A stretch of DNA of 64,000 nucleotides. It comes from Euleptes europaea. Lineage: Eukaryota; Chordata; Lepidosauria; Squamata; Sphaerodactylidae. Both the position numbers and the translations under genes were made by a program. Where the stretch lies: contig NC_079325.1 in assembly GCF_029931775.1 (NCBI RefSeq), positions 36,930,673 through 36,994,672 of the forward strand. The letters run 5' to 3'. Shown here one piece after another: positions 33,269 through 45,943 of this stretch (its first letter is position 1; each line of letters starts with the position of its first letter). The notes under the pieces were generated by a model, which saw only the letters and a program-made list of their open reading frames with translations, was not told the DNA's origin and ran no database searches.

Positions 33269-33966
33269 GAACCTTTTGATTGGGAAGCAGCTTTACTCTT
33301 ACTTTCCTCCCCTTAGATCCCTTTCCTAATTCTTCTTTTTTGCTTCACATAAATGTCAAGGTCTTTCACCTTTGAGGAATATTGTTAACAGTGCCAAATG
33401 GCCTCTTTAAAAACACTCTAATTCTTCCCAGAGTTAATCTGTTCTTAATTCTCTTTCCCCTTTTTGGCTGAAAGGCATTGCTTTCGTGTTGACTTTTAAG
33501 GAGCACCGTTACATGGCTTGGATAAAAATCGTCTCTGGCGGCTAAACCGCTGCCAAAAACCCTAGGGAAAGTGAACAAGAAGGAGTGTGTTTACCTTTTC
33601 AGGGAGGTTGAGAGCTGCAGGCTGGGTGAGATAGCCGTTTTGGATCGGTAAATTACATGTGGTACAAAATGCTGCGTTCACAGAACTCTTGGTCAGAAAA
33701 AAGAATGTAGGGAACAAAATTACAGGATATCAGGGCATTCATATTTGTTCCAGTTTTAAAACTTGGAACAAGTCGTCGGAGGGGTGACAGCGAGTGAAAC
33801 AGCCATGCATAAAAGACCTGACTCTCAGCCTAGCCTCACAGCTCAAAGGGTTGTTGTGGAAGGGTCTTACAGCTATACGGCTCAAACTTTACATTGGCTC
33901 CGAACCCCATCTCTTCTGCAGTCTGTTTTCATGGCAAAATGCATTTTCCGTCCAGATTCCTGTCTC

Positions 33967-33972
33967 AAAAAA

Positions 33973-34003
<31 letters not shown>
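33967..34003. repeat. A-tract followed by (GA)n
   Basis: About 15 A then about 11 GA units. Confidence 0.95.
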
Positions 34004-34678
34004 AGTTGCCTGTCTAAACTATCATACTGATGACTGCTTTTCCTCTTGGGAGCCCAGAGCCAGGGTCATTTAGCCCCACAACGATCCTGTGAGGCAGGAC
34101 AGCACGATAGCTAGATATCACGCCACTACTGGATCTTCCCTGGGGTCCTGTCAAACCTGGGACTTCCTTGTCTGCTGAGGGAGCTTGGGCCAGTCACTTT
34201 CCCGGAGCCTAAAGTACCCCACAGAATTGCTGCAAGGATAAAATGGAGGAGAACAGTCAGTGCCCCCTGAACGCCTTAGAGGAAGGACGAGATAAAAACG
34301 CAATAGCCGGACCTGGCTTCTGCGCCACCAACTGAGCTTCATAACCAAATAAGGATCAAAACATGCTACCGCTTCCAAACAGCTAGCTTTGCATGTAAAG
34401 AATGTGGGCGGGCGGCTCTCTCGGCTGCCCTTGGAGCGTCTCTTGGGAAGAAGAGTGCTCCGAGGCGGCATTTTTCGCAGAGCGTCAACCTGGAGCAGGC
34501 TCAGCACTTGCCTCCCTGCTTGCTGGACTTTAATGAAACAGGGTGCTTTGCAAGCTGCTCTTCCTGTAGCCAGATACCACCGGTCTTACTTCCGGTGAAG
34601 ACCACTCCAAAAATATGCTTTTTTGCACTGCTTGCAAAGAGCTGTGTGGTTTCCGGAGGGCTGTCACGTCTCACTTCT

Positions 34679-34883
34679 AGGTTTGGAAAATAACTGGAGA
34701 TTTTTGGGGGGAGGAGCCTGAAGAGGTCAGGGTTTGGGGAGGGGAGGGACACCGATGGGGTATAATGCCATAGATGCCACCTTCCAAAGCAGACATTTTC
34801 TCCAGGCGAACGGATCTCTGTCGCCTGGAGATCAGTTGTAATAGGAGGAGATCTCCAGCCACTACCTGGAGGTTGGCACCCTA
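34679..34883 (-). mobile_element. GGGTTGCC MITE, reverse, mixed subfamily
   Basis: Left end drifted (AGGTTTGGAAAATAACTGG), right end GGTTGGCACCC/TA. Its left half reads as the second subfamily and its right half as the first. Confidence 0.68.
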
Positions 34884-34989
34884 CTCACTTCCCAAATGGC
34901 AAATGTCAACTTTTACCAGTAACGCTTATTACACCAACACTTAACATTGACTTACAGCGTATTCCTGAGGGGGGGGTGAATCCCCTTAG

Positions 34990-35480
34990 GAGGAGGCGTG
35001 ACGTCGCCACCAGCGTAAGTGCATCTTATCACGGGACAAGACGCACTTACGCTGGTGGCGAGGGCAGTTCCGTCAGTGCCCGAGCGCCATAGAGCTACTC
35101 CTCACCCCTCCGCCGGCAAAATGTCCCCGTGGCGCAGGCCACAGTGGAGACTTGCGGCACTGGAGTGGGAGGGCGTTTCTGGGGCATTCCCAGGGTCGGG
35201 TCGGGGGGGGGGGGCAGAGTTGCTGTTAGGCAGCTTCCTATGCCCTTTTGGCCCCGGATGCCGGTGGCCAGGATGGCATTGCTGTGCCTACTTTTTAGCA
35301 GGCGCAGCTGCTAAAAGCCCCGTTGAAAATGAAAAAAGCCTTCTAAAGGCTTTTTTCGTCCTGGCGGCATGCGGGAAACGGTTTAGAGGAGGCTGCGCCT
35401 CTTCCCCACCATCCCCGCACACTGGCAGCTCAGGAATGGGCTGTTACAGTGTTCGAAGCAGTTGGTATACATTACGCCAC
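34990..35480. other. CpG-rich block with an 18-bp perfect hairpin
   Basis: CpG is frequent here, unlike in the surroundings. CGCCACCAGCGTAAGTGC is perfectly mirrored by GCACTTACGCTGGTGGCG within 35013-35068, around a loop of about 20 bp, and a second inverted pair (GAAAAAAGCC...GGCTTTTTTC) lies at 35331-35357. A GTGACGTC motif sits at about 34999. It may be a CpG-island promoter for the non-coding 5' exons of GGTA1, 4.4 kb downstream, or a young CpG-retaining repeat. Frames of up to 154 codons are likely by-products of high GC. Confidence 0.4.
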
Positions 35481-35694
35481 TGATCCTTCTTACAACCCTG
35501 ACAGCTAGGCTAGTACTTTGGTGGCAGATGAGGAGCTAAGAGAAAGTGGAGTTTTCTTGAGGCCGTTATGCGAGTCAAGTTAAAATGGGATGTTATAGGA
35601 AACCCGTGATGAAAAACAGCACCACCGTCAAACCGTAAAAGATCTGGGACCAAAGTATCTGAAGCACCGCCTGATCCCACATGGATGGAGCCCC

Positions 35695-35845
35695 TGCTTC
35701 CTATCTTTGATGAGGAGCGGGTGAGTGGCTACTTGGAACAGGGCCTTCACAGTAGTGGCACCCTGCACTTGGAAGTCCCACCCCATCACCATCAGATTGA
35801 CAACTTTTTAGGCATCAAAAAGCAAACTTATTTATACAGCTAACT
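35695..35845 (+). repeat. L2-like LINE 3' end fragment
   Basis: Frame GAFTVVAPCTWKSHPITI resembles the L2 C-terminus (xAFSVVAPxLWNSLP). Confidence 0.55.
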
Positions 35846-35851
35846 TGGGGT

Positions 35852-36030
35852 GGGGCCACAACTCAGCGTTTTTGCATGCAGGAGATCCCAGGCTCAGTCC
35901 TTGGCACCTCCACTTAAACAGGTTGTAGGAGTTGAAGAAGCTGCCTGAGCCCCTGGCGAGCTGCTGCCAGCCAAAGTGGACATTACTGAATTCTATGGAA
36001 CAAAGGTCTGACTCAATACAAGGCAGCAGT
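35852..36030 (+). repeat. tRNA-headed SINE, family C, worn
   Basis: Head GGGCCACAACTCAGCGTTTT, B-box AGGCTCAGTCCTTGGC, end CAATACAAGGCAGCAG. Confidence 0.65.
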
Positions 36031-36486
36031 TGCTGGAGCTCCAAAGGGCAATGGGGTAACTATTTCATCTGTCTCTCTTCCAGAGATTCAGCAGGCAAAG
36101 GACCCCCTCACCTTAGCTCACCAGTGACCAACGGAAACATTGGCCATCTCAAATAGATACCTCTCTTCGACCATTTTTTGATCCAAGATTCAACTATTGA
36201 AATAAAATAGCAATACAACAATTACATACTAGTAACAGCATATAATTTGCATATTCTGGGGTTGAATTCTAGCTACCTGTGTTTCCAGAGGCTTAAGGCT
36301 CCAAGGAGATGCAGCCTTCCTGAACTTTCTCCTAGAGGTGACCTGCCGCATACCCCTTCCAGATGCCTGCTGCTCCTCTGGGGGTGGAATGCAGCTCTTC
36401 AGGTTATGGCTGTTGCACAGGGCCAGACAGAAGGGGGACAACTCAAGGTCCCTTTGGAAGATTGCAAATAGTTTTTGCCTGTTTGG

Positions 36487-36775
36487 TAAAAGGGAAAGGT
36501 GCAAGCACCGAGTCATTACTGACGCATTAGGTGATGTCACATCCCAATGTTTACTAGGCAGACTTTGTTTATGGGGTGGTTTGCTATTGCCTTCCCCAGT
36601 CATCTACACTTTACCCCCAGCAAGCTGGGTACTCATTTCACCGACCTCGGAAAGATGGAAGGCTGAGTCAACCTTGAGCCGGCTACCTGAAACCAACTTC
36701 AGTCGGGATCGAATTTAGGTCATGAGCAGAGGTTGGACTGCAGTTCTGCAGCTTACCAATCTGTGCCACGGGGCA
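36487..36775 (-). repeat. tRNA-headed SINE, family D, minus strand
   Basis: Complement of the full family D consensus; head at 36775. Confidence 0.82.
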
Positions 36776-36879
36776 TTATTGCCTTTTAGTGGGGGGGGGG
36801 GGGTTTAAATGAAACAGACATGAGAAACAATCCCTCCCCAAGCTGCAACTTCCAAATGCCTGTCATTTAGGTGGCAAAT

Positions 36880-37245
36880 GTGAAAACATTTGAACAATTA
36901 AAAGCAACATTTAAAATTATACAATAATTCAATAAAAACACATAAACATACACCAGAACCAGGGAGGAAGGCCAATACCTGCTATCGAGGGTATGCCAGG
37001 GGAAACAAAAAGTTTTCATCCACTGGCAGAAGACACTCATAAAGGAGGCAGATGAGTCTCCCTGGGGAGGGAGTTCCAAACCTTTGGTGTCAGGACTGAG
37101 AAAGCCCTTTCTCAGGTCACTACCCATCTAGCTTTAGATGGCAGGGGTAACTGAAGCAGGGCCTCCAAAGATGACCAGTGTGAATGAGTAGGTTCGTATG
37201 GAAGAAGGCAGTCCTTAAGGTCATCTGCACGTTCCAAACATATGC
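36880..37245 (-). repeat. Unclassified interspersed repeat
   Basis: Related to 50190-50520 (both have an A-rich left part, then ACTGAGAAAGCCC / ACTAAGAAGGCCC and a contracted downstream block). Orientation uncertain. Confidence 0.35.
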
Positions 37246-37599
37246 CATGTATGGGCCAGAAGGTGGCTAATATTTTTCTTAGCTCTGCTCCTGTGCCTTG
37301 GACTATCTAAAATGGAGCCAAGGATGTTCCACTTAGCATGGGATGTAAAGCGAAGGGAGAGTCACTATGGCACAATGTCAGATTTGAAACCCTGGGCACT
37401 GGAGTTGCTGAACTATTTCCATGCCAAGTGTAACATCCTTGGCTCCATTTTGTCATGGGTGACCATGAGCTAGCTACCCACTCTCAGCCTAACTTATCCT
37501 CACAGGGTGATTGTGAGGACAAAGTGCAGAGGCAGAACCCAGGACATGCACCACCCTAAACTGCTTGGAGGAAGGACAGAATAACTAGCCCTGGCTTTA

Positions 37600-37965
37600 A
37601 CATAAGAACATAAGAAAAGCCATGCTGGATCAGATCAAGGCCCATCAAGTCCAGCAGTCTGTTCACACAGTGGCCAACCAGGTGCTTCTAGGAAGCCCTC
37701 AAATAAGATGACTGCAGCAGCATCCTGCCTGTGTTCCACAGCACCTAATATAATAGGCATACTCCTCTGATATTGGAGAGAATAGCTGCACATTATGACT
37801 AGTATCCATTTTAACTAGTAGCCATGAATAGCCTTCATGAACGGGTCTACCTCCGCCTTCCAAGTTGGCAGCCAACACCACATCCTAGGGCAGGGAGTTC
37901 CACAACTTGCCAACTGTCCTTTAGGTGTCAGGTACTTCACACCTTATGTCTTCTCCTTCCAACTA
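37600..37965 (-). repeat. CR1/L3-like LINE 3' end, minus strand
   Basis: The complement reads [20 protein letters not shown] and ends in the 3' terminus CTTATGTTCTTATG typical of CR1-clade elements in reptiles. Confidence 0.75.
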
Positions 37966-38389
37966 CATCAGAACCAGCGCAAGAAGTGGGTCAGCTCATT
38001 TGACACCCCCCCCCCGCACGATTCAACCTTTTCATTGTGCTAATTGACCAGGCTAGGATGCTCGACTCGAATCCTGACCTACTGGTTGCAGAAGGGTTTA
38101 GACTTTCGCTTCTCATTTTTTAAAGATCAGAGAGCCATTGCTTAGCACCCCAGTCAAGCAACTGACACCGGCCTCTCCGATAACAGAGTCAATACACCAA
38201 ACAGAGATAAATGCTTAATGTCGTTTTAAACACAACAGCATCATCGCTTGCTGGAACGTTTCAGATAAGAGTTGGATGCAGCTGCCACAATCAAAAGGCT
38301 TGATCACCTGGCCACAACCGGTGATAAACGTGGCAATGGCTGAGCCCCATTTTGAACAAAAACCTGGCTATCGCTCTAGCTTGCTTAAA

Positions 38390-38830
38390 TATTAATTATT
38401 TCTTTTTTTTAATATACAAAAGATTTTATATTTTTATAAATATAAACAGAACAGGGAAAAAATAGAATAAATAGAAGCCATGTCACAACAAATGATTACA
38501 TCAAGAAAAATGAAAAAGAAAATGTGCATAAAATATAGTAATACAATACACAACTAACAATGTATAATGATAGCAACAATTATAAACAGTAAACAGTGAT
38601 ATAATAATTCACGTGAAATGGTGATTATCATGATAGTAGATCACAGCCTAGATCAGAAATTATCATAATAATAGATCTTGGCATAAATCATAAGATACCC
38701 TATCTGACACTTGGTAAGAATAGACTTTTAAAAGCTTGCAATGGTGATTACTATTACAAATTTCTAAAAATACTTCCCGACGAGTAAAATTTGAGTTCAC
38801 GTATTATCATCTATCCATAATAAATGAATA
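38390..38830. other. AT-rich stretch, no gene
   Basis: Very AT-rich (runs such as TATATTTTTATAAATATAAA) without assignable motifs; possibly the 3' part of an old LINE. Confidence 0.3.
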
Positions 38831-39379
38831 TTTATTATTTCTATAGTGAGCTTGTTGCCTTCCAGGATACAAGAAAACAGGTCCCTGCCCCCAAGGAGTC
38901 TTCAGTTTGAGAAAAAAGAAACAATGAAGGGAGGGAGGGGAAGGAGACAGAGAAAAACAGGGGAAGAATCTGCATTTATTCTACCTAAAAGGTATCCATC
39001 ATTATTAACGTTATCTGTATAACGCTGGGGGATTTGAACAGCCAATGCCAAGCGTTGTTCATCAGGCCACGCTAAGAACTTCATGGCTGCCTTGGCAACC
39101 ATGGGACTCTCCCAGCTTATATTGTGCCCCATACACGTTGAAGGACACAAGATGGATTTCTACATAAAGCAAAAAATTGGTGATCTGCACAGTCGCGGAC
39201 TGATCATTATCTGCAGAAGGCACATTTGGATTTATAGCATTTTCTGCAGGGAAGAAAAACCTCCCCACCCCCACTCTGAATTTTTCCATTTTGGGGGGGG
39301 GCTTCACATCTCCATCCACAGCATCTCCTTGTCCATTCTAGGCACTGGCCCAGCCATGCTGATACATGTGTCTGTAACT

Positions 39380-39690
39380 TCCAGTTTAATGTAATGTGTT
39401 GGACATGATGCTGCCCTTGAAGCCAACTGGGAAACTTTAATTGGTCCAAAATGCAGCCACCCAATTTTGGGTTAGTGTTGGGTAATGTGCTGCGAGCCTA
39501 TTTTAAAACAACTACACCGGATTCCAATTTGCTTCTGCGTTCAACTCAGGGTGCTGCTTCTTTCTTTGAAAGCCCTTCCCAACCTGGGAGCCACATACCT
39601 CAATGTTATTCTTCTTCCACGCGGCTGTAGGGCTCTTCCATTTCAGAGGGTTTATGATTAACTGTTGGAATTTAAGTTTTCAGTTGGACA
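39380..39690 (+). repeat. L2-like LINE fragment
   Basis: Contains a worn version of the post-RT block (LVQNAAAR-like: WSKMQPPNFG) and a downstream tail. Confidence 0.45.
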
Positions 39691-39873
39691 TTCTGTATGG
39701 TGCTTTAATCTGTTAAGGTTCTTCGTTGATATTTGGTTTTAGTTTACAACCAATTATTTTTAAAGCACATTGTTCTAATTGATTACATGCCTCCTTGAGC
39801 TTCAGAAAGGCACGGTATACTTTCTAAAAGCTCTTGGTTTTAAACTTCTCCTTATTTCCTTTAATTAAGGACG

Positions 39874-39956
39874 ATGCACTCCAAAGGAAAGGTTGTTCTG
39901 TTATGGATCTTCGCTTTTGCTGTCTTCTCGGCGACAGTAGTTGTTTATTTGGACTG
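39874..39956 (+). CDS. GGTA1: GGTA1 coding exon 1: cytoplasmic tail and membrane anchor
   Basis: The exon opens at about 39870, after a pyrimidine-rich stretch ending in AG at 39868-39869, so the ATG lies four bases into the exon. Mammalian GGTA1 likewise starts translation just inside a downstream exon after non-coding exons. It encodes MHSKGK followed by a hydrophobic run ([20 protein letters not shown]). MHSKGKV resembles the mammalian start MNVKGKV. The donor GTAAG is at 39957 and leaves two bases of a split codon. Confidence 0.92.
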
Positions 39957-42900
39957 GTAAGAAATCCAGACTGATGCATTTGAATATTTTCTAATGAATA
40001 GACTACTGCCCCTTGCAAGGAATCCGCCACACACCTCTTTTATTGGTTTGCCTTTTAGATAGCAATATTTTCCTCTCTCCATTCTGGCTTTCAAGTAGAG
40101 CTGCCAGCTCCAGGTTGGGAAATACCTGGATATTTTGGGGGGTGGAGGCTGGGGAAGGTGGGGTTTGGCGAGGGGAGCCACTTCAGTGGGGTATAATGCC
40201 ATCATGTCCACTCTCCCAAGTGGCCATTTTCTCTGGTTGGCTGGAGATCAGTTGTAATAGCGGGAGATCTCCAGCCACCACCTGGAGATTGGCAACCCTG
40301 CTGTCATGATTCAGCCTGCTGAGACCTCCTCAGATGAATAGGAAACAAAAGGAGGCAGTTTAAGAGCAGAGGAACAGCCGCAGGCAGAAGTCAGAACAGA
40401 GGGACAACCACAGGCAGAAGATGGCTCACTGTGTCCGCAGACTTCCAGCTCAAGGACTCCAGCTGGGCCTGACACCTTGCCACAAGCAGCATCCCCAGAG
40501 GCCTCGACAAAGCCACTGGAGGAGGAGACGAGTTTGACTGGAAATGCATCAGCGATGCGGGAGTGCGAGGCTGCAAGCCCAGTATAGAACCGTTCCTGAC
40601 AGCGACAAGGCAGAGCAGGGATGAAGCACATCACCAGGTTGATTCAAGAATGTCAGAGTAGCCTAACTGGCAACAGCTGTCTGTGCTACAGAAGCAAGAT
40701 AAGGGCCTACTTAAGCCATCAATTCGGCTTGGCTGTTGTGGAAGCAACTCATTACCCCTCCATCGTGTATTGGCCTTGTCTCCTGTTTATACTTCGGATT
40801 TCTGGCATCCTGACTTCTTGGACTGACTCATAACCTTAGACTGCTCTCCGGACTATGCTTTGTGCCTCTGGCCCTTGTTATCTGCCTGCTTCAGGACACC
40901 TACTTTCCGGGGAACACAACTTTCCTGGGAACAAGAAACAGGTTCTCCCCATCACAAAAGTGTTAGCAAATAAACTCTTCTTAAGATGCAGTAGAATGGC
41001 TAAGAGCCTGAGCAGTGAGCCAGGAAGTACACAAGGTTCGAACTTTCCTCCACTTATTATAACAATGATTTTGAATTTCTCCTCCCTGCTCTTTCAACCC
41101 CAAAATAACTGGTTCAATTTTGCTTTTGATTCGGTGAACACTGAACCCAGGATTCTTTCTTTTGCTTGTCATTTTTGATTCGTTGAACCAACTCCCACCC
41201 CCAAGTATGCATTTTCAATTTTGCAAATCAGTGGACATCATTTATACATATAAAAATACTTGTATGTATAATACCACATAAAAACCATACAACATGCATC
41301 CACAATACAAATGAACCTATGAACCTAATGGCAAAAAGCTGGAAAACAAAACTGCTAACAAAAATATGGATAAAAACACAAAACTCATCACTATGTACCA
41401 GATAGCCTTAGACCAGATGTGTTTTCTTAGCCTCAATGCCCCTCATCTGCAATGGGGAGGGGATAATAATGGACCTTCCTGTTGATCTCAAGCTATGCCA
41501 CAAGATAATGAGGTGGAGAAGCACTTTGGACTCTCAAGATGTACTACTGAAATTCTTATTGCCACTACCTGGGAATATACAGGCCCTGAACAGCACTGCA
41601 TATAACCAGGACTATGCATGGCAACTGGATGCAGAAATTCATTCGTCTCTCAGTCTAAATTAGGGCCAAAGTAAATCCCCCCCACACTTTCAATTAGCAA
41701 TTTGAATTTTTACTCCTGTGCCTAAAGATTTAACTCAGGACTCAAGGGTTCTCTGAGCACCTCCATTTTGATATGACCCTAAGGTGAAGCTTCATAAGTC
41801 ATGAAATACCAAACATCACTGCATGCTATCTTCCAAATGCTGTAATTTACAATGCTCTCAAGATGTCAAAAATAAACAGATTTGGAGGTAAATATCACTG
41901 CATGCTGACTGTCAGTTATGAAATAGCACTATGCATTGATGATCAAGTACTAACACTGCCAGCACTCAAAAGTTGAAATGCAATGACACTGCAATAGATG
42001 CCACATATTCTAGCACTCAAGAACATTTGGTACCTAAATGCACAAGGAAGAACTTGGACAGTCTCTGGGAGGAGACAAATTCATTTCAGCTCTAACTGAG
42101 ATGTGGCTCCCAGTTGCATGGAGATACAGCTGATCCACTCTGGTACAACTAAACGTGGGTCTGCTGGCTTCCTGTAACTATATGCAATGTTGGTTATCTC
42201 CAATCGGATCCTCAGATGGGTATTCTAACTGCAAAAATCAGCTGTGGCACTGGGAAATGTTCCTGTTTTTTGGTGTGTGTGTGTTTTGCCGTCAAGTCAC
42301 ATTTGACTTATGGCAACCCCTGGTGGGGTTTTCAAGGCAAACGACATTCAGAAGTGGTTTGCCATTGCCTTCCTCTGCATAGCAAGCCTGGTCTCCCATC
42401 TGGGCTAGCCTGGCAGTTTTTTATTGGAGAGCCCATAGAGGGAGGAGGAAAGAGTTACAGAGAAGATGACGTGCGCCCAGAGTCAGAAGGTGTATTAAGC
42501 CGGAGCCTGGGGGGGGGGGTTCCCTTGCCTGCCTCCCTCCCCGCGTGCAGGCTTACAGAATGGAGTTACAACTCCCTTTTCATGCACCACAGCCTCAATC
42601 CGTAATTGAGGCCACTGCAGCTGATTTTTTTTGCAACTAATTTGCACATCTGGAGATCCAGTCATAGATCCACCCGGGGACTTAGGGCATTCCATTGAGG
42701 ATGGGCAGGGTGTTGGACTCTGAAGAGGGTTGCTGCTCTTTCTGCTTAGTGCTGATGCAACATGTAGAGTGCAAGTGACCGCAACACAGCTGCTGGTAAC
42801 GCTGTATTGTTCCTGTTTCAGCAGGGATGGAACACTGATGTGGCTATACAACAACAAGTAAGTGGCCAACCGAGTTGAGGGGAGAGGCTTTTTTTTACGA

Positions 42901-45900
42901 TAGACAGAAGGGGGCTTGGGCTGCCCAATACAGCCTGGGGTTTATTCTGTTTGGCACTGGATTTCCAAGGTCTCTTAGGCAGGGGCTCTCCTAATCTGAT
43001 GCCTGAGATCCTGGAGAAATTTTGGGAGAAGAAGTTCATTTGAGACTATCTGCATGCAGTCATGTGTCTTACCACTGAGCTGTGGCCCTCCAGTGCAGAG
43101 GTGGTGGTGTCCACAACAGCACTTACGAACAGTCCCTGGGCCTCCCACAGAAGAGAATATAAGAACTTAAGAAAAGCCCTGCTGGATCAGACCCAGGCCC
43201 ATCAAGTCCAGCAGTCTGTTCACACAGTGGCCAAACCAGGTGCCTCTAGGAAGCCCCCAAACAAGAGGACTGCAGCAGCATTCTCCTGCCTGTGTTCCAA
43301 AGCACCTACATATAATAGGCATACTCCTCTGATCCTGGAGAGAATAGGTATGCATCATGACTAGTATCCATTTTAACTAGTAGCCATGAATAGCCCTCTC
43401 CTCCATGAACATGTCCACTCCCTTCTTAAAACCTTCCATCACCATATTTTGGGGCAGGGAGTTCCACACTTTAACTATGTGTTGTGTGAAAAAATATTTC
43501 CTTTTATCTGTTTTGAATCTCTCACCCTCCAGCTTCAGCAGATGACCCCACGTTCTAGTATTATGGGAGAGGGAGAAATTATGGGAGTATTATGGGAGAC
43601 GGAGAAATTATGGGAGTATTATGGGAGAGGGAGAAAAACTTCTCCCTGTCCACTCTCTCCAAACCATGTATAATTTTATAGACCTCTATCATGTCTCCCC
43701 TCAGCCTCAGAGGCAAATGCATTGTTTTTATGCATTAATTCAGTTACACTCCTGGATTTTCTATCGTCAAGTCGTATCCTCAGCGTATGGATCAGGTTAA
43801 ACATAAGTTTGTCATGCCGTTTCTGTAAGTACTGAGGATAGCATAGCTGATCGGGTTTAATGAGACTGACGGCCCCAGCAAGCTGGGCCCCAGTGAATCA
43901 TCTGGAAAACAATTGGCTCTTGCAGCTGATCTGACTGTTTCAGAGAGGTTAAAAAAAAAAAACCCAGCTAATGTTACGAATGATTAACTGATGATTTTGC
44001 ATTATTCTACGTTGCATGAACAGATGGTGCTCTGGGTCATATTCCTGTTGCATGAAAGGGACAGTAGGCCCAATCAAATGGGACAGAGCCGTGCTTCCCT
44101 TCTCCGCACAGCTTCCTTTTTAAATGAAATTGCTGCCTTGGACCACTGTGTTCTGGAAGTTCGGAAACCGAACAACAATAGGAAAGCGCTCATTTGCAGT
44201 GCAATCCTATAGAAAGGGGTAACTCTGTTTAGGATTGCATTTTTAATCTCTTTCCATCCTGCTGTTTGTCGTCCAAAAATCTTCCTCAGCTGTTTTTCCA
44301 GCCACGGGGCAAAAACACAGCATCCTTTTCTCTGTGGAAAGAAAAGCAGCTTAGGGCCACTGTGTGTGATTTTTTTTCTTTTGAAGTGGACAGTGGCAGG
44401 AGCGGAAATGCTTGAACAGCCTCCACTGATCATTACAGCCTTCCAAGGCTGCTTTTCATTAAAAAAAACATCGAGGGGGAAGTGACATGAAATTCTGTGC
44501 CCCAGCTCAGCAGAAAGAAATGCCTAGTGAGGTTGGACCACTGGCACACATATGCCCAGGGAGTGAAGTGGCAATAATACTCAGGCCCTGGTTCTCTGCC
44601 AAGATATAGATACGCTCCTTTGGAAACTAGCATTTGCATCTTTCAGTTTCTCCGCAGAGAGTGTCAGATGCCTTGACTAAACATTCTGTCCTGATGAGCA
44701 ACGCACCTTACAACCTGCCTGGAAACTATGCTTGTCCATCATCAAAAAATAGATGTACCATTTTAAAGCACAGGGAAGGAGGAAATGAGATAAGCCAGCC
44801 TTCCCACACAGCCAATCAATTCAGAAATGTGGTATTTACATATTTACAATGGCCTTTATCAAAACCCAGCGAGAGAGGGGCTAAAAAGCACTTTAAACGG
44901 CACCTGTGAAATTGGCCTGTGTTTGTGTCTGCTTCCATCCTAGGACACTTTTGGGTTACCAATTCATTCATTCCCTGTAATTATCTGCAGGTCAAATTGA
45001 AAGTGTGTGTGTGGGTCTAGACAGCATTTAATATAGGACAATATTTCTCATACCCACACGCCTGATCCTATTATATGTTTCCTTAGAATTAAGATGCATT
45101 CTTCTTGAAAGTTTCATTTTCTTCTTTATTATTTCCTCTTTGGAGCTGGAGCATTCATGAACCATTTGTTTTTTAATCATTTCTTAGTTGATCGTCATCT
45201 TCATTATATGGTCTACAGACCTTCCACTAATACAGCAATTAAACCAAATCAGAGTACTTGTACATGTCTGGTTAACAGAGTTTTTTCAGCATCCACGATC
45301 TAGCCTCAATGGTTACATTTTTAAAAATGGCCACACTTCCAGTAAAATGTACCAGTTCATGTTTGGAGAAGAATTTACAGCTTTGCCCTTTGCAGCCGAA
45401 GTCACTGCTTGCCGGTTGTTGTTGGTTTTAATAGTAATAGGAGTGCAATTAAGACACAAGGATTATAAAAAATATATTTCTGTTACAAGTTAGCATTGGC
45501 TTTGGATACAAACTGAAAAGCAAAACTTGATTTCCTCAGACAAGAAGTAATAATTAACAACTGATTCATGAATATCCCAAAGTGAGAGTGTCTTAGGTCA
45601 GGAGTCTCTATCCTCAGTGGTAGCGCATCTGCTTGGCATGCAGAAGGTCCCAGGTTCAATCCCCGGCATCTCCAGACTAGCCAAGGAAGTGATGTGAAAG
45701 GCCTCTGCCTGAGACCCTGGAGAGCCGCTGCCAGTCTGAGTAGACAATACTGACTTTGATGGACCAAGGGTCTGATTCAGTATAAGGCAGCTTCATGTGT
45801 TCACACACCTTTAGATTTCTACAATATCAATCTACGAAACTATACTAACCCAAGTCAGGCCATTGGTCCATTTGTTCTAATGCTGTCCAACTGTCAGCTC

Positions 45901-45909
45901 ACCAAGTCT

Positions 45910-45943
<34 letters not shown>

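Noticed and set aside
35019-35483. 154-codon plus-strand frame
   Set aside because: Located in a GC-rich block where stops are scarce; no start context, splice sites or recognisable motif.
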